DNA from: Bradyrhizobium amphicarpaeae
GTDB lineage: Bacteria > Pseudomonadota > Alphaproteobacteria > Rhizobiales > Xanthobacteraceae
DNA: 64,000 bases
Assembly: GCF_002266435.3 (NCBI RefSeq)
Contig: NZ_CP029426.2
Span: 3,688,001-3,752,000, forward strand
Direction: 5' to 3'
Below the pieces are notes generated by a model. It saw only the letters and a list, made by a program, of their open reading frames with translations, was not told the DNA's origin and searched no databases. Shown piece by piece: positions 25,226 through 34,371 of this stretch (within the stretch, counting starts at the first letter, position 1; each line of letters opens with the position of its first letter). A program made the translations under genes and the position numbers.

Positions 25226-27259
25226 TCAGTTCGGCACGTTCCGCTCGAGATCCTCGAGCCAGGCCACCGCGCTCGAATCCGACGGTGCGCGCCAATCGCC
25301 GCGGGGCGACAGCGAGCCGCCCGCCGAGACCTTCGGGCCGTTCGGCATCGCCGAGCGCTTGAACTGGCTGAAGGCGAAGAAGCGACGCAGGAACATTTCG
25401 AGCCAGCGGCGGATCTCCTTGAGATCATAGGCCTTGCGCCGGTCGTTCGGGAACGCCGGCGGCCATTCGCCCTTGGCGACGTCCTTCCACGCGTGCTGCG
25501 CCATGAAGGCGATCTTGGAGGGACGCATGCCGAAACGCAGCGTGTAGAACAGGTTGAAATCCTGCAGCTCGTAAGGGCCGACGGATGCTTCCGTGCTCTG
25601 CGGCTTCTGGCCGGGCTCGACCGGCACCAGCTCGGGCGAGATTTCCGCCACCAGGATCGCGCCGAGCGTCCGGTTGACGTCGCTGCTGAACTGCTTCGAT
25701 GCGATCACCCAGCGGATCAGATGCTGGATCAGCGTCTTCGGCACGCCGGCATTGACGTTGTAATGCGCCATCTGGTCGCCGACACCATAGGTGCACCAGC
25801 CGAGCGCGAGTTCGGAGAGATCACCGGTGCCGATCACGATACCGCCGTGATGATTGGCGAGCCGGAACAGATAATCCGTGCGCAAGCCGGCCTGCACATT
25901 CTCGAAGGTGACGTCGTAAACCTTCTCGCCGTTGCCGAAGGGATGACCGATGTCCTTCAGCATCTGCGTCGCGGTGGTGCGGATGTCGAGCTCCTGCCAG
26001 CTCGTCTGCAACGCCTGCATCAGCGCCAATGCATGCGTCTTGCTTTCGCTGCCGGTGGCGAAGCCCGGCATGGTGTAGGCCAGGATGTTCTCGCGCGGCA
26101 GGCCGAGCAGGTCGATCGCCTTGGCGGCGACGATCAATGCATGGGTGGAATCGAGCCCGCCCGAGACACCGATCACGACACGCTTGGTGCCGGTGGCGCG
26201 CATGCGTTGCACGAGGCCGGCGACCTGGATGTTGTAGGCCTCGTAGCAATCCTGCTCGAGCAGACTTTCGTCGCTCGGCACGAACGGAAAGCGCTCGACC
26301 TTGCGCAGGAAGCCGATGTCGGCGGCCGGCGGCTTCAGGGCGAATGTCACCTTGCGGAAAAACGCCTCGCGCTGGCGGCGGTTGTCGTCGAACGTCCCCA
26401 TCGCGGCACGTTCCTGCCTGAGCAGGTCGAGATCGACGTCGGCATAAGTGATCTGGCCGCCCTGGCGGAAGCGCTCGCCCTCGGCCAGCAGCACGCCGTT
26501 CTCGTAGATCGAGGTCTGGCCGTCCCAGGCGAGATCCGTGGTCGATTCCCCGGCGCCCGCGGCCGAATAGACGTAGGCCGCAAGGCAACGCGCCGATGTC
26601 GATTGGCACAGCAGCGCGCGCGATCGCGCCCGGCCGATCGTAATCGGGCTGCCCGAGAGATTGACCAGCACGCTGGCGCCCGCAAGCGCGAGCTCGGCAG
26701 ACGGCGTCACCGGGATCCACATGTCCTCGCAGATCTCGACACCGATGGTGAGACCCGGAATATCCTCGGCGGAAAACAGGAGGTCGACGCCGAACGGCGC
26801 GAGCAACCCGCCGAATGCGATCGTCTCTCCGGCCATGCCGGCGCCGGAGGCGAAATGCCGGCCCTCGTAGAACTCGCGGTAGGTCGGCAGGTAAGACTTC
26901 GGCACCACGCCGAGAACGTTGCCGCGATGAATGACGACGGCGCAGTTGTAGATGCGATGGCCAAAGCGCAGCGGCGCGCCGACGATCAGCACCGGCATCA
27001 GTCCCGCGGAGGCCTCGACGAGGCCCGCGAGACCGCGCTCGACTGCATCGAGCAGTGGATCCTGCTTGACCAGATCCTCGATCGCATAGCCGGACAGGCA
27101 CAGCTCGGGAAATACGGCGACCGCGACCGATTGCTCATGGCAGGCAGTGGCAGCCGCCAGCACGACCTTCGAATTGGCCGAGGGATCGGCGACATGAGAC
27201 GTGGTGACACAGGCCGCCACGCGCGCAAATCCGTGGGCGTAGATCGAGTGGAAAGTCAT
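25226..27259 (-). CDS. nadE: glutamine-dependent NAD+ synthase
   Basis: The 677-aa enzyme has an N-terminal nitrilase-type glutaminase domain (Glu in AVFPELCLSGY, Lys in VVPKSYLPTYREFYEGRHF, Cys in VGVEICEDMW context) and a C-terminal NAD synthetase domain with the pyrophosphate loop GVSGGLDSTHAL. It amidates nicotinic acid adenine dinucleotide with ATP and ammonia from glutamine. The start at 27259 gives the usual MTFHSIYAHGFARVAACV beginning. Length fits the long, glutamine-dependent class. pncA, whose product nicotinate feeds the same pathway, lies two genes upstream. Confidence 0.95.
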   Translation of the reverse strand: MTFHSIYAHGFARVAACVTTSHVADPSANSKVVLAAATACHEQSVAVAVFPELCLSGYAIEDLVKQDPLLDAVERGLAGLVEASAGLMPVLIVGAPLRFGHRIYNCAVVIHRGNVLGVVPKSYLPTYREFYEGRHFASGAGMAGETIAFGGLLAPFGVDLLFSAEDIPGLTIGVEICEDMWIPVTPSAELALAGASVLVNLSGSPITIGRARSRALLCQSTSARCLAAYVYSAAGAGESTTDLAWDGQTSIYENGVLLAEGERFRQGGQITYADVDLDLLRQERAAMGTFDDNRRQREAFFRKVTFALKPPAADIGFLRKVERFPFVPSDESLLEQDCYEAYNIQVAGLVQRMRATGTKRVVIGVSGGLDSTHALIVAAKAIDLLGLPRENILAYTMPGFATGSESKTHALALMQALQTSWQELDIRTTATQMLKDIGHPFGNGEKVYDVTFENVQAGLRTDYLFRLANHHGGIVIGTGDLSELALGWCTYGVGDQMAHYNVNAGVPKTLIQHLIRWVIASKQFSSDVNRTLGAILVAEISPELVPVEPGQKPQSTEASVGPYELQDFNLFYTLRFGMRPSKIAFMAQHAWKDVAKGEWPPAFPNDRRKAYDLKEIRRWLEMFLRRFFAFSQFKRSAMPNGPKVSAGGSLSPRGDWRAPSDSSAVAWLEDLERNVPN

Positions 27260-27400
27260 CGAGCGCAGTACCCTTGATATCTTCGCTGCCGAAGCCGTCA
27301 GCTCCGGACCATATGTAGCCCATCGCCCCCGCCCCGTGCAGGCCATCCGCCGTCATGCATAACGGGTTTGCAGGGCCGCCTGCCCAACGTCCTGGTGAGC

Positions 27401-28516
27401 TCAGGCGCTGCGGGCCAGCACGTCGGACAGATCGTCGCGCAGCCATTCGGCGATCCGCGGCCAGGCGTGGGCGTGGGTGCGCGCGCCCATGAACAGGCCG
27501 AGGTGATTGCTCGGCTCGGACGCCGCCGCAATGAAGGCCGGCGGCGTGCCGAGCAGAGCCGCGGTGGCGAGCGCCTGCGCAGCCGGCACGACCTCGTCGT
27601 CGAGCCCGGCCAGCAGGAAGACCGGCGCCTTGACGTCCTTCGGATCGACCGTGCGGCCTAGGGCAACGAAACTGCCGCCGGCGATCTGGTTCTCCCGGAA
27701 AATCCGGTGGACGATCTCCAGATAATATTTGCCCGGCAGATCGAGCGTCTCGGCGTTCCAGCGGTCGAAACGCGCGAGCAGCGCCGCGCCTTCCGTGTTT
27801 GACAAATCTATTTGCAACGCCGTTACGATGTCGTCGCGGTTCGGCGCCTTGGACCAGAAGTGGAGCATCTCCTCGCCGCGGACATTGCCGCCGCCGCGTG
27901 CGACGAGCTGGTCGTAGACCATCTCGGGCGCGTTGCGGGTGAGCCGGCACAACGAGGACTCAATCGACACATCCACGGGAGCGCCGACCAGCACCAGCCG
28001 CCGCACCTTGGCCGGAAAGCGCGCCGCATAAAGCAGCGACAGCCAGCCGCCCTGGCACAGGCCGACCAGATCGACCGGCGCGCCGATCTCGTCGATCGCG
28101 ACGTTGAGATCGCCGAGATAGCTGTCGATCGAGAAATAGCGCATATCCGGCGTCGCCGACCGCCAGTCGGTGAGATAGACCCGGTCAATGCCGCCGGTCT
28201 GCAGCGACTGCACCACGCTGTGGCCGGGAGCAAAATCGGCGATCAGGGCCCGATGCAGCGCATAGGGTGCACAGACCAGCGCCGGCTGGCCGGACCGCGT
28301 CTGGGAGCAATCGCGCAGGCGCATGGTCGCCAGCTCGAGCGCCACGGTGCTCGGGGTCGTCCAGGACAGAGTGCTGTCGCCCTGCTCCGCCGGACCGCGC
28401 TCCAGCCACCAGAAGCAGCTGTCCATGGCAAGGCGCGCCGCCGCAAACGGCCACAGCAGCGGGTCGTCCGGGACGGGCCCCTGCGCACCGCTTGGTTTGC
28501 CGGCCTGCTTCACCAT
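27401..28516 (-). CDS. PHA synthase/depolymerase-like alpha/beta hydrolase
   Basis: The 371-aa product carries the PHA-synthase-like nucleophile elbow LVGLCQGGWLSL (G-x-C-x-G), preceded by VYLTDWRSATPDMRYFSIDS, which resembles the region before the lipase box of PhaC. Asp in LLAGLDDEVVPA and His in ASEPSNHLGLF complete a likely Cys-Asp-His triad. It is shorter than typical PhaC (about 560-600 aa) and lacks the N-terminal domain, so true synthase activity is doubtful. It sits 16 bases after pncA. Confidence 0.75.
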   Translation of the reverse strand: MVKQAGKPSGAQGPVPDDPLLWPFAAARLAMDSCFWWLERGPAEQGDSTLSWTTPSTVALELATMRLRDCSQTRSGQPALVCAPYALHRALIADFAPGHSVVQSLQTGGIDRVYLTDWRSATPDMRYFSIDSYLGDLNVAIDEIGAPVDLVGLCQGGWLSLLYAARFPAKVRRLVLVGAPVDVSIESSLCRLTRNAPEMVYDQLVARGGGNVRGEEMLHFWSKAPNRDDIVTALQIDLSNTEGAALLARFDRWNAETLDLPGKYYLEIVHRIFRENQIAGGSFVALGRTVDPKDVKAPVFLLAGLDDEVVPAAQALATAALLGTPPAFIAAASEPSNHLGLFMGARTHAHAWPRIAEWLRDDLSDVLARSA

Positions 28517-28532
28517 GGCTCTCGCACGATCG

Positions 28533-29171
28533 TCACAGGAACGCCTCCAGGCTCACGATGGAAATGCCGAGGTCCCGGAAACTCCGATGGGTCGCAGCGA
28601 CCGAGCCGTCGAGATCGATGCCGCGGCAGGCGTCCTCGATGACGGCGACCTCGAATCCTGCCTTGCGGGCATCCTCCGCCGAGAAGCGGACGCAGAAGTC
28701 GAGCGCGAGGCCGGCGACGAACACGGTCTTCAACTCGCGTTCGCGCAGATATCCAAGCAGGCCCGTCGGCGTGCGCTTGTCGTTCTCGAACAGCGCCGAA
28801 TAGGAATCGATGCCAGTGCGAAAGCCCTTGCGCACCACGAGGCTCGCCCTGACCACGTCGAGATCGCGATGGAACTCCGCACCCGAGGTACCCTGTACAC
28901 AATGCGCCGGCCACAGCACCTGGGCGCCGTAGTCGAGCTCGATGGTCTGGAACGGCTGCCTGCCCGCATGATTCGGCGCGAACGAGACGTGGTCGCGCGG
29001 ATGCCAGTCCTGGGTCAGCACCATATTGCCGAATTTTTGAGCTACCCGGTTGATGGCGGGGACCACCTTCTCGCCGCCGGGAACGGCGAGCGCGCCGCCG
29101 GTGCAGAAATCGTTCTGCACGTCGATCACAAGCAGCACGTCGCGGTCGGAAATCTGCATCGTCGGGCTCAT
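28533..29171 (-). CDS. pncA: nicotinamidase
   Basis: The 212-aa cytoplasmic enzyme converts nicotinamide to nicotinate for NAD salvage. The catalytic Asp is in VIDVQNDFCTGG, metal-binding Asp/His in TQDWHPRDHVSF, the Lys in VVRKGF and the catalytic Cys in AGLALDFCVRFSAEDA. The ATG at 29171 is used; a second ATG four codons later is possible and neither has a strong binding site. It heads a run with a hydrolase gene and nadE on the same strand. Confidence 0.93.
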   Translation of the reverse strand: MSPTMQISDRDVLLVIDVQNDFCTGGALAVPGGEKVVPAINRVAQKFGNMVLTQDWHPRDHVSFAPNHAGRQPFQTIELDYGAQVLWPAHCVQGTSGAEFHRDLDVVRASLVVRKGFRTGIDSYSALFENDKRTPTGLLGYLRERELKTVFVAGLALDFCVRFSAEDARKAGFEVAVIEDACRGIDLDGSVAATHRSFRDLGISIVSLEAFL

Positions 29172-29430
29172 TCGCTGTGCCCGGCGCGCCGGCACCGGAC
29201 AAGTCTCCTTAGTGTCGGCCTTCCCGCGCGGCTTCGCAACCGCCAGCGCCGTGCGAAGCGCCGCGTGAATTGGTCACCGGACGGCCGCCAGGATGCAACG
29301 GTTTGGCGTCGTCTGTGTTGACTAGGCGCACCCAGGGGCGGATTCTCGCACTGTCCGCGACTGCGCGGCGCGGGTCGAAGACGTGGAGGACAGGGTTGCC
29401 GGGCCGCAAGGCGGCGGCAGCCGCGAAGTC

Positions 29431-30432
29431 ATGAATATCGGCAAGTCAGGACAGATTCTTCTCGCCGATATCGGCGGCACCAATGCGCGCTTCGCGCTCA
29501 GTCAAACCGGATCGGGCCAAGGCGATCTTAGCAACGTCGATCAGGCCGGACCGATCGATTACGTGAAGGTTGCCGACTTCCCGACCGTCCGGGAAGCCAT
29601 CGCGGACGTGCTGGCGCGCCGCTCCGGCGGCCAGCCGCCGCAACGAGCCGTGCTGGCCGTGGCGGGTCCCGTCACCAACAACCGCTGCGTCATGACCAAC
29701 AGCCCCTGGGTCATCGACGGCAACGAGCTGCAGCCGGCTCTCGGCTTCGACAGCGTCCATGTGCTGAACGATTTCGAGGTGGTGGCCTGGTCGCTGCCCG
29801 CCTTGCAGCCCGCCGATCTGATCCCGCTCGGCGGAGGCGCTGGCCTGCCCGGCGAGCCGTTGCTGGTGGTCGGCCCCGGAACCGGCTTTGGCGTCTCCTG
29901 CCTGGTCGAGCGCCACGGCGCGCGGCTGGCCGTCGTGACCGAAGCCGGACACGCGACCCTTCCGGCGGAGAACGAGCGCGAGGAGCGTGTGATCGCGTGC
30001 TTGCGCCGGCGCCTCGGCCACGTTTCCATCGAGCTTGGCGCGCTCTCGGGTTCCGGGCTGCAAAACCTCTACGAAGCCCTGGCCGAAGTCGACGGCGCCC
30101 AGGTGCCGCATCGCGAGGCTGCCGGCATCACCAAGGCCGCGCTGGAGGGCAGTTGCTCCGTCAGCCGCGCGGCGCTGGAGATGTTTTGCGCCATCCTAGG
30201 CTCGGTCGCCGGCAATCTCGCGGTGACGTTCGGCGCGCGCGGCGGTGTCTATGTCGCCGGCGGAATCGCGCCGCGCTTTCCCGAGTTCCTTCTCGCCTCC
30301 GCGTTCCGGGCGCGCTTCGAGGCCAAGGGACGCTTTCAGGATTATCTGCGCAATATCCCGACCAGGCTCGTGATCAAGCCGGATGCGAGCTTCGTCGGCC
30401 TGAAGATGTTCGCCGACTCAAACCCGAATTGA
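29431..30432 (+). CDS. glk: glucokinase
   Basis: The 333-aa protein is a Glk-type ROK-unrelated glucokinase: phosphate-binding ILLADIGGTNARFAL near the N-terminus, NDFEVVAWSLPAL with the catalytic Asp, a VVGPGTGFGVSCL adenosine-phosphate loop, and EAGHATLPAENERE near the sugar site. It phosphorylates glucose with ATP. I start at the ATG at 29431, just before the first motif; an in-frame GTG at 29383 would add 16 residues. It is transcribed divergently from pncA. Confidence 0.93.
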   Translation: MNIGKSGQILLADIGGTNARFALSQTGSGQGDLSNVDQAGPIDYVKVADFPTVREAIADVLARRSGGQPPQRAVLAVAGPVTNNRCVMTNSPWVIDGNELQPALGFDSVHVLNDFEVVAWSLPALQPADLIPLGGGAGLPGEPLLVVGPGTGFGVSCLVERHGARLAVVTEAGHATLPAENEREERVIACLRRRLGHVSIELGALSGSGLQNLYEALAEVDGAQVPHREAAGITKAALEGSCSVSRAALEMFCAILGSVAGNLAVTFGARGGVYVAGGIAPRFPEFLLASAFRARFEAKGRFQDYLRNIPTRLVIKPDASFVGLKMFADSNPN

Positions 30433-30577
30433 AGTCGGGGTTGGCCTCGCCGCGCGCGGCTCCAGTCATGCACAGCTCATTGCGGCGCACGCGCGGTTCC
30501 AGGCATGAACGTGCTTGCCTGCGTGTTTCGGATGAGAAACAATCCTGCCGTGTGTGGCGTAGTTGCGGGGGCGTGAC

Positions 30578-30781
30578 ATGCGTAAGCAGGATCTTGGTTT
30601 CGACTATCATCGCTATCACCGCCTGCTGAGCGAGGCGGATGACGACGGCAAGCGGCTCGCCCTGATCGACCTTCTGATCGAGGAAAAGGCGCGAGACCGG
30701 CTGGCCGCCCAGCGGGCGTCGGACCGCGCGGCCATGACGGCCCATACCATCGCCACGGTGCTGAAGAACGGCCGCGACTGA
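30578..30781 (+). CDS. 67-residue hypothetical protein
   Basis: The ATG at 30578 follows a GGGGGCGTGA site. The product begins MRKQDLGFDYHRYHRLLSEA and is helical and charged, with LALIDLLIEEKARDRLAAQR in the middle. No motif is known to me; it looks like a soluble small protein and similar ones are annotated in Bradyrhizobium. Confidence 0.65.
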   Translation: MRKQDLGFDYHRYHRLLSEADDDGKRLALIDLLIEEKARDRLAAQRASDRAAMTAHTIATVLKNGRD

Positions 30782-30918
30782 CGCTTGCGATCCGCCCCGC
30801 GGCGCCCGAAAACGGGATCCAATTCGGATTTCGTTAAGGATGCCTCGCAATCCGACGTCAAGTTTTTTGCGCTAGGGTTCCCTCTCACCTGATGCAATTC
30901 AGGGTCAACAAGGGGGCA

Positions 30919-31080
30919 ATGAACATGAGCATGATTTCGATCGCCGCGATGCCGGCCGTCGTCGAAGCGCGTTTCGCCGATTCGTCCTTCAAGACCATTC
31001 TGCTGTACTGCTGCACGGGCCTGGTCGCCTCGTTCGGCCTGATGGCGTACGGCATCGACCTCGGCGCCGGCCTGATTTGA
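30919..31080 (+). CDS. 53-residue single-span membrane protein
   Basis: A GGGGG run lies just upstream of ATG codons at 30919 and 30925; either may be used. The product has a polar N-terminal half (MPAVVEARFADSSFKT) and a membrane span ILLYCCTGLVASFGLMAYGI before the end DLGAGLI. A strong intrinsic terminator follows 23 bases after the stop, which supports a dedicated short transcript. The function is unknown. Confidence 0.65.
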   Translation: MNMSMISIAAMPAVVEARFADSSFKTILLYCCTGLVASFGLMAYGIDLGAGLI

Positions 31081-31102
31081 GACCGCGGCAAGACCCGTCG
31101 CC

Positions 31103-31136
31103 AAATGGCCGCCCCTGACGGGCGGCCATTTTCGTT
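31103..31136 (+). terminator. intrinsic terminator after the small membrane protein gene
   Basis: ATGGCCGCCC and GGGCGGCCAT form a 10-bp stem around CTGAC, extended by two A-T pairs, and TTTTCGTT follows. It also lies at the end of the convergent response-regulator gene. Confidence 0.85.
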
Positions 31137-31141
31137 ATGGC

Positions 31142-31519
31142 TCAGCTGGGCGTTTGGACCGGTGCTCCCGGAAACATCGCATCGATCATCGCCTTGAGCT
31201 GATCCATTGCAATCGGTTTGCGCAGGATCGGCCGGCGCCGGAGCAAGGACGGCAGCAACTCCGGACCATAACCGGTGGCGAACAGAAACGGCTTTCCGCG
31301 ACGTTCGATCAAATCGGCGACGGGATCGACATAGACACCCATGAGATTGATGTCGAGTATGGCCAGATCGTATTGCGCGGTCATGGCGAACGCGCTGGCG
31401 TCGCGGACATTGTCCGCCTCCGCAACGACATGGTGGCCGAGTTCCATCACCATGTCGGCCATCATCATCCGGATCAACGCCTCGTCTTCGACCAGGAAAA
31501 CGGAGAGCTTGTCCGCCAT
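31142..31519 (-). CDS. single-domain response regulator (CheY-like receiver)
   Basis: The 125-aa protein is one receiver domain: acidic pocket VFLVEDEALIR, phosphoacceptor Asp in LAILDINLMG, and conserved Lys in ILRKPIAMDQL. There is no output domain, so it must act by protein contact, either in a phosphorelay or on a target enzyme. No kinase gene is adjacent. It starts at the ATG at 31519 after a GGGG site. Confidence 0.9.
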   Translation of the reverse strand: MADKLSVFLVEDEALIRMMMADMVMELGHHVVAEADNVRDASAFAMTAQYDLAILDINLMGVYVDPVADLIERRGKPFLFATGYGPELLPSLLRRRPILRKPIAMDQLKAMIDAMFPGAPVQTPS

Positions 31520-31631
31520 AGATCAACCCCGCAATCTGCTTGCGAAGATAATCATACCTCAATTTCGGAAGGGATTCACGAATTCGTGGCGGGCGCCGTT
31601 AATGCACGCGTGCCCGATCCGATCAACGCGA

Positions 31632-32429
31632 TCAATCCAATCCCCGCTCGTGGCTCAGCCGCACCATCTCCTGGATGAAGACCTGCTTCTGCTTGTCATC
31701 GAGGCTCGAAAAGAGCGGTTCGGCGGCGTCGGCGACATTGCGCTGATCGGCGGCGCGATCGATCAGGAACTGCGCCTCGTTGCGCATCTGCTCGATGATG
31801 TCGTCGGGCGGATCCCGCTTGGCGCGCGCAACCCGCAAGTTGAGCCGCTCTGCACCATTATGCCCAAGGTAGTGCATTGCGCTCGAGAAGCCGTACCAGT
31901 GCTTCTCCTGCTCGGCCGTGAGGTTCAGCTGGGTCTTGATCCGCTCGATGTAGGAATCGCTGTTGGCGACGATCTGTTCCGCGCTCTGCTGCGGCGCGCC
32001 GGGCTGGGTGAGGACCGTGACGTCCTTATTGTCCTTGCCTTGATTAGGTGCGTTCTTGGCCTCCTTGCTCGCCTTGGCGCCCTTGCCCGCTTTGGCGCCC
32101 TTTGCATCCTTGTCCTTCGCATCCTTCTCCTTGGCCGCGCCCTGCTGCTTGGCATCCTTGCTGCCATCCTTGGCGGCCGGGGCCTGATTGCCATTGTTGC
32201 CGACGCCGAGCACGCCGGTGAAGACGCCGACCACGCCGCCGATTGCACCGCCGAGCACGCCACCGACCGGACCTGCCGCCTTGTTTCCGGCCGCCGCGCC
32301 GTCCTGAACGCCTTTGACCAAGCCTTGCGCATGGGCCACCGCGGCCGCACCGAGCAGCAGCGTAAGCACGGCCCCCAGCGCGAGCCATCGCCGCAAGTGA
32401 AGCCGCGCTGACGGCGCCGGGTTGATCAT
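31632..32429 (-). CDS. periplasmic LTXXQ-type (Spy/CpxP-like) protein
   Basis: From the ATG at 32429 (GGAG 6 bases upstream) the 265-aa precursor has a signal peptide ending in VAHAQ, a Gly-rich hydrophobic segment (GPVGGVLGGAIGGVVGVFTG) that may associate with membranes, a Lys/Ala/Asp-rich linker, and a helical C-terminal domain containing LNLTAEQEKHW, the LTXXQ hallmark. Spy-type proteins act as periplasmic chaperones; the added linker and Gly-rich region set this one apart. It stands alone. Confidence 0.75.
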   Translation of the reverse strand: MINPAPSARLHLRRWLALGAVLTLLLGAAAVAHAQGLVKGVQDGAAAGNKAAGPVGGVLGGAIGGVVGVFTGVLGVGNNGNQAPAAKDGSKDAKQQGAAKEKDAKDKDAKGAKAGKGAKASKEAKNAPNQGKDNKDVTVLTQPGAPQQSAEQIVANSDSYIERIKTQLNLTAEQEKHWYGFSSAMHYLGHNGAERLNLRVARAKRDPPDDIIEQMRNEAQFLIDRAADQRNVADAAEPLFSSLDDKQKQVFIQEMVRLSHERGLD

Positions 32430-32900
32430 TCTGGTCTCCATCGTCGATCTGACTGGCCTGTTGGGGCGAGGTCACCCGCCAACTGCAACTCTATCGTTTC
32501 GGCCGCTTCGCGGTCCAGACGCGGCCGAACGCTGTCCACGCCCGAAAACTCTTTCGCGCGAAGCGGTTATGCAGGCTTATTCGAAACTGCGGCGTAATTG
32601 CGCACGGATCGTACCAGGCCGGCCCATGCGACGTGTGCGTCGCAATAAACCAGCGATCGCAACTGACGAGCGGCACGGCGCTCCCGCGATCGAGCACACA
32701 ACGTTAGTTCTATGCGTGAGCCCGTTCGGCTTTCTCGACAGACGCGATCAATCATGATCTGATCGCGCTACCAAATTGCTGCGGCCTGCGTGAATTGTTC
32801 ACCAGGGCCGAAGGCGTCAACAAGAAAATCCAACAACAAGAAACTGGAAAAGAAGTCTCAGAGGAAACTCCAACAACAAACACCCAGGCGAGGAAACGAG
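32430..32900. other. intergenic region upstream of the sugar importer operon
   Basis: This stretch of 471 bases separates divergent genes. It includes A-rich repeats of CCAACAACAA near 32830-32885, just before the ribosome binding site of the binding-protein gene, and an AT-richer patch with GATCATGATC-like symmetry near 32735-32765. I cannot assign promoters or operators with confidence, and no ORF is convincing. Confidence 0.5.
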
Positions 32901-34241
32901 ATGTCACGCAAGAAACTGACGCGACGTCAATTTGTGGCTGCCACTGCAATGTCCTCCGCGGCGCTGATCTCAGCGCCCTACGTCCGCGGCGCCAATGCCG
33001 CCGGCAAGCTCTCGATCGGCTTCTGGGACCATTGGGTGCCAGGCGCCAACAAGGCCTCGACCGATCTGGTCAATGAATGGGCCGCCAAGGAGAAGGTCGA
33101 AGTCTCCATCGACTACATCCCAAGCCAAGGCAACAAGAACCTGCTGACCATCGCGGCCGAATCGCAGGCAAAGTCGGGTCACGATATTTTCGCAATGCCG
33201 ACGTGGTGGGCCCATTCCAATGCCGAACAGTTGGAAGACGTCGCCGACATCATGGGACCGATCGTCGCGGAAAACGGCGAGGTGAACGGCACGGTCAAAT
33301 ATCTTGGCATGTCCGGGAACAAATGGCTCGGCGTTCCCGCATGCGTCGGCAGCCAGATCAAAGGCCCCTGCTCCCGCATCGATCTGATGAAGAAGCACGC
33401 CGGCATCGACGTGCAGGCGATGTATCCGGCCGGCTCTGAACCAAAAGCCGACGACTGGACGCTCGAGACATTCCTGAAAGCCGCCGAAGCCTGTCACAAG
33501 GCCGGCGTTCCCTTCGGCATCGGTCTCGGCGAGACCACCGACAACGTCGATACGGCGGGCGCGATCTTCCTTTCGTTCGGCGCCCAGCTTGTGGACGCCA
33601 AGGGCAATCTCACCGTCAAGACCGATGCGGTTCGTCAGGCGCTCGATTTCTACAAGAAGCTGATCGGCTTCCTGCCGCCCGACGTCGCGGCCTGGGACGA
33701 CGCATCCAACAATAAATGGCTGGTCTCCGGCAGGGGTGCGATGATCATGAATCCGCCCAGCGCCTGGGCCGTCGCCAAGCGCGACGCGCCGCAGGTTGCG
33801 GAGCAATGCTGGACGCACGGATTCCCGAAAGGGCCGAAGGGGCGCTTTGCACCCTACCTGCCGTATTTCTGGAGCATCTGGAACTTCTCCAAGAACAAGG
33901 AGGCCGCGAAGAGCCTCCTCGTCGCATTGTCGAAGCCGGCATCCATCGAAAAGATGGTCAACGCCAGCGGAGGCTACGATTTGCCGGCATATGAGAAGCT
34001 CACGACGCTGAAAGTCTGGCAGGAGGAAGGTCCCCCGAAAGGGACGCTCTTCCACTATCCGAATCCCTACAAGCATCAGACGCTGTCGATCGCAGCCTCT
34101 CCCGCGCCACCGAAGATCGCCCAGCAGATCTACGCGCAGGCTACACTCACCAAGATGTGCCTGCGGTACCATCAGGGCGAAGCGATGGAAAAGACGCTCG
34201 CCTGGGCCGAAGGCGAATGCGAAGGCTTCATGCGCAGCTAA
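32901..34241 (+). CDS. carbohydrate ABC importer solute-binding protein (family 1), Tat-exported
   Basis: The ATG at 32901 follows GAGG and begins a twin-arginine signal (KKLTRRQFVAATAMSSAALI) with cleavage near ANAA. The 446-aa protein has the family 1 layout: LSIGFWDHWVPGANKAS, an ATP-independent ligand-binding fold, and a Trp-rich segment near SIWNFSKNKEAAKSL. It feeds the permeases encoded downstream. The ligand is unknown; the family covers malto-oligosaccharides, glycerol-3-phosphate, polyols and other sugars. Confidence 0.92.
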   Translation: MSRKKLTRRQFVAATAMSSAALISAPYVRGANAAGKLSIGFWDHWVPGANKASTDLVNEWAAKEKVEVSIDYIPSQGNKNLLTIAAESQAKSGHDIFAMPTWWAHSNAEQLEDVADIMGPIVAENGEVNGTVKYLGMSGNKWLGVPACVGSQIKGPCSRIDLMKKHAGIDVQAMYPAGSEPKADDWTLETFLKAAEACHKAGVPFGIGLGETTDNVDTAGAIFLSFGAQLVDAKGNLTVKTDAVRQALDFYKKLIGFLPPDVAAWDDASNNKWLVSGRGAMIMNPPSAWAVAKRDAPQVAEQCWTHGFPKGPKGRFAPYLPYFWSIWNFSKNKEAAKSLLVALSKPASIEKMVNASGGYDLPAYEKLTTLKVWQEEGPPKGTLFHYPNPYKHQTLSIAASPAPPKIAQQIYAQATLTKMCLRYHQGEAMEKTLAWAEGECEGFMRS

Positions 34242-34248
34242 GCCGGAC

Positions 34249-34331
34249 GGGCTCGCCGCGACAGCGTTAGGCCGCTTGCGGCGAGCCCCCCGTCTCGCTC
34301 ACTTGGCGAGAGTCGAAAGCTTCGGCTCTCG
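34249..34331 (+). promoter_or_regulatory. two mRNA hairpins between binding-protein and permease genes
   Basis: GGGCTCGCCGC (34249-34259) pairs perfectly with GCGGCGAGCCC (34278-34288), and CGAGAGTCGAA (34307-34317) pairs with TTCGGCTCTCG (34321-34331). They occupy the only sizeable gap in the operon. Such structures commonly stabilise the binding-protein mRNA or partly terminate, so that it exceeds permease mRNA. Confidence 0.65.
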
Positions 34332-34371
34332 AACCTTCGGTTTATCGATCGAACGCACGAGGTAATGCATC

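Noticed and set aside
25151..27277. 708-codon plus-strand open frame opposite nadE
   Set aside because: Shadow of nadE, whose glutaminase and synthetase motifs are intact on the other strand.
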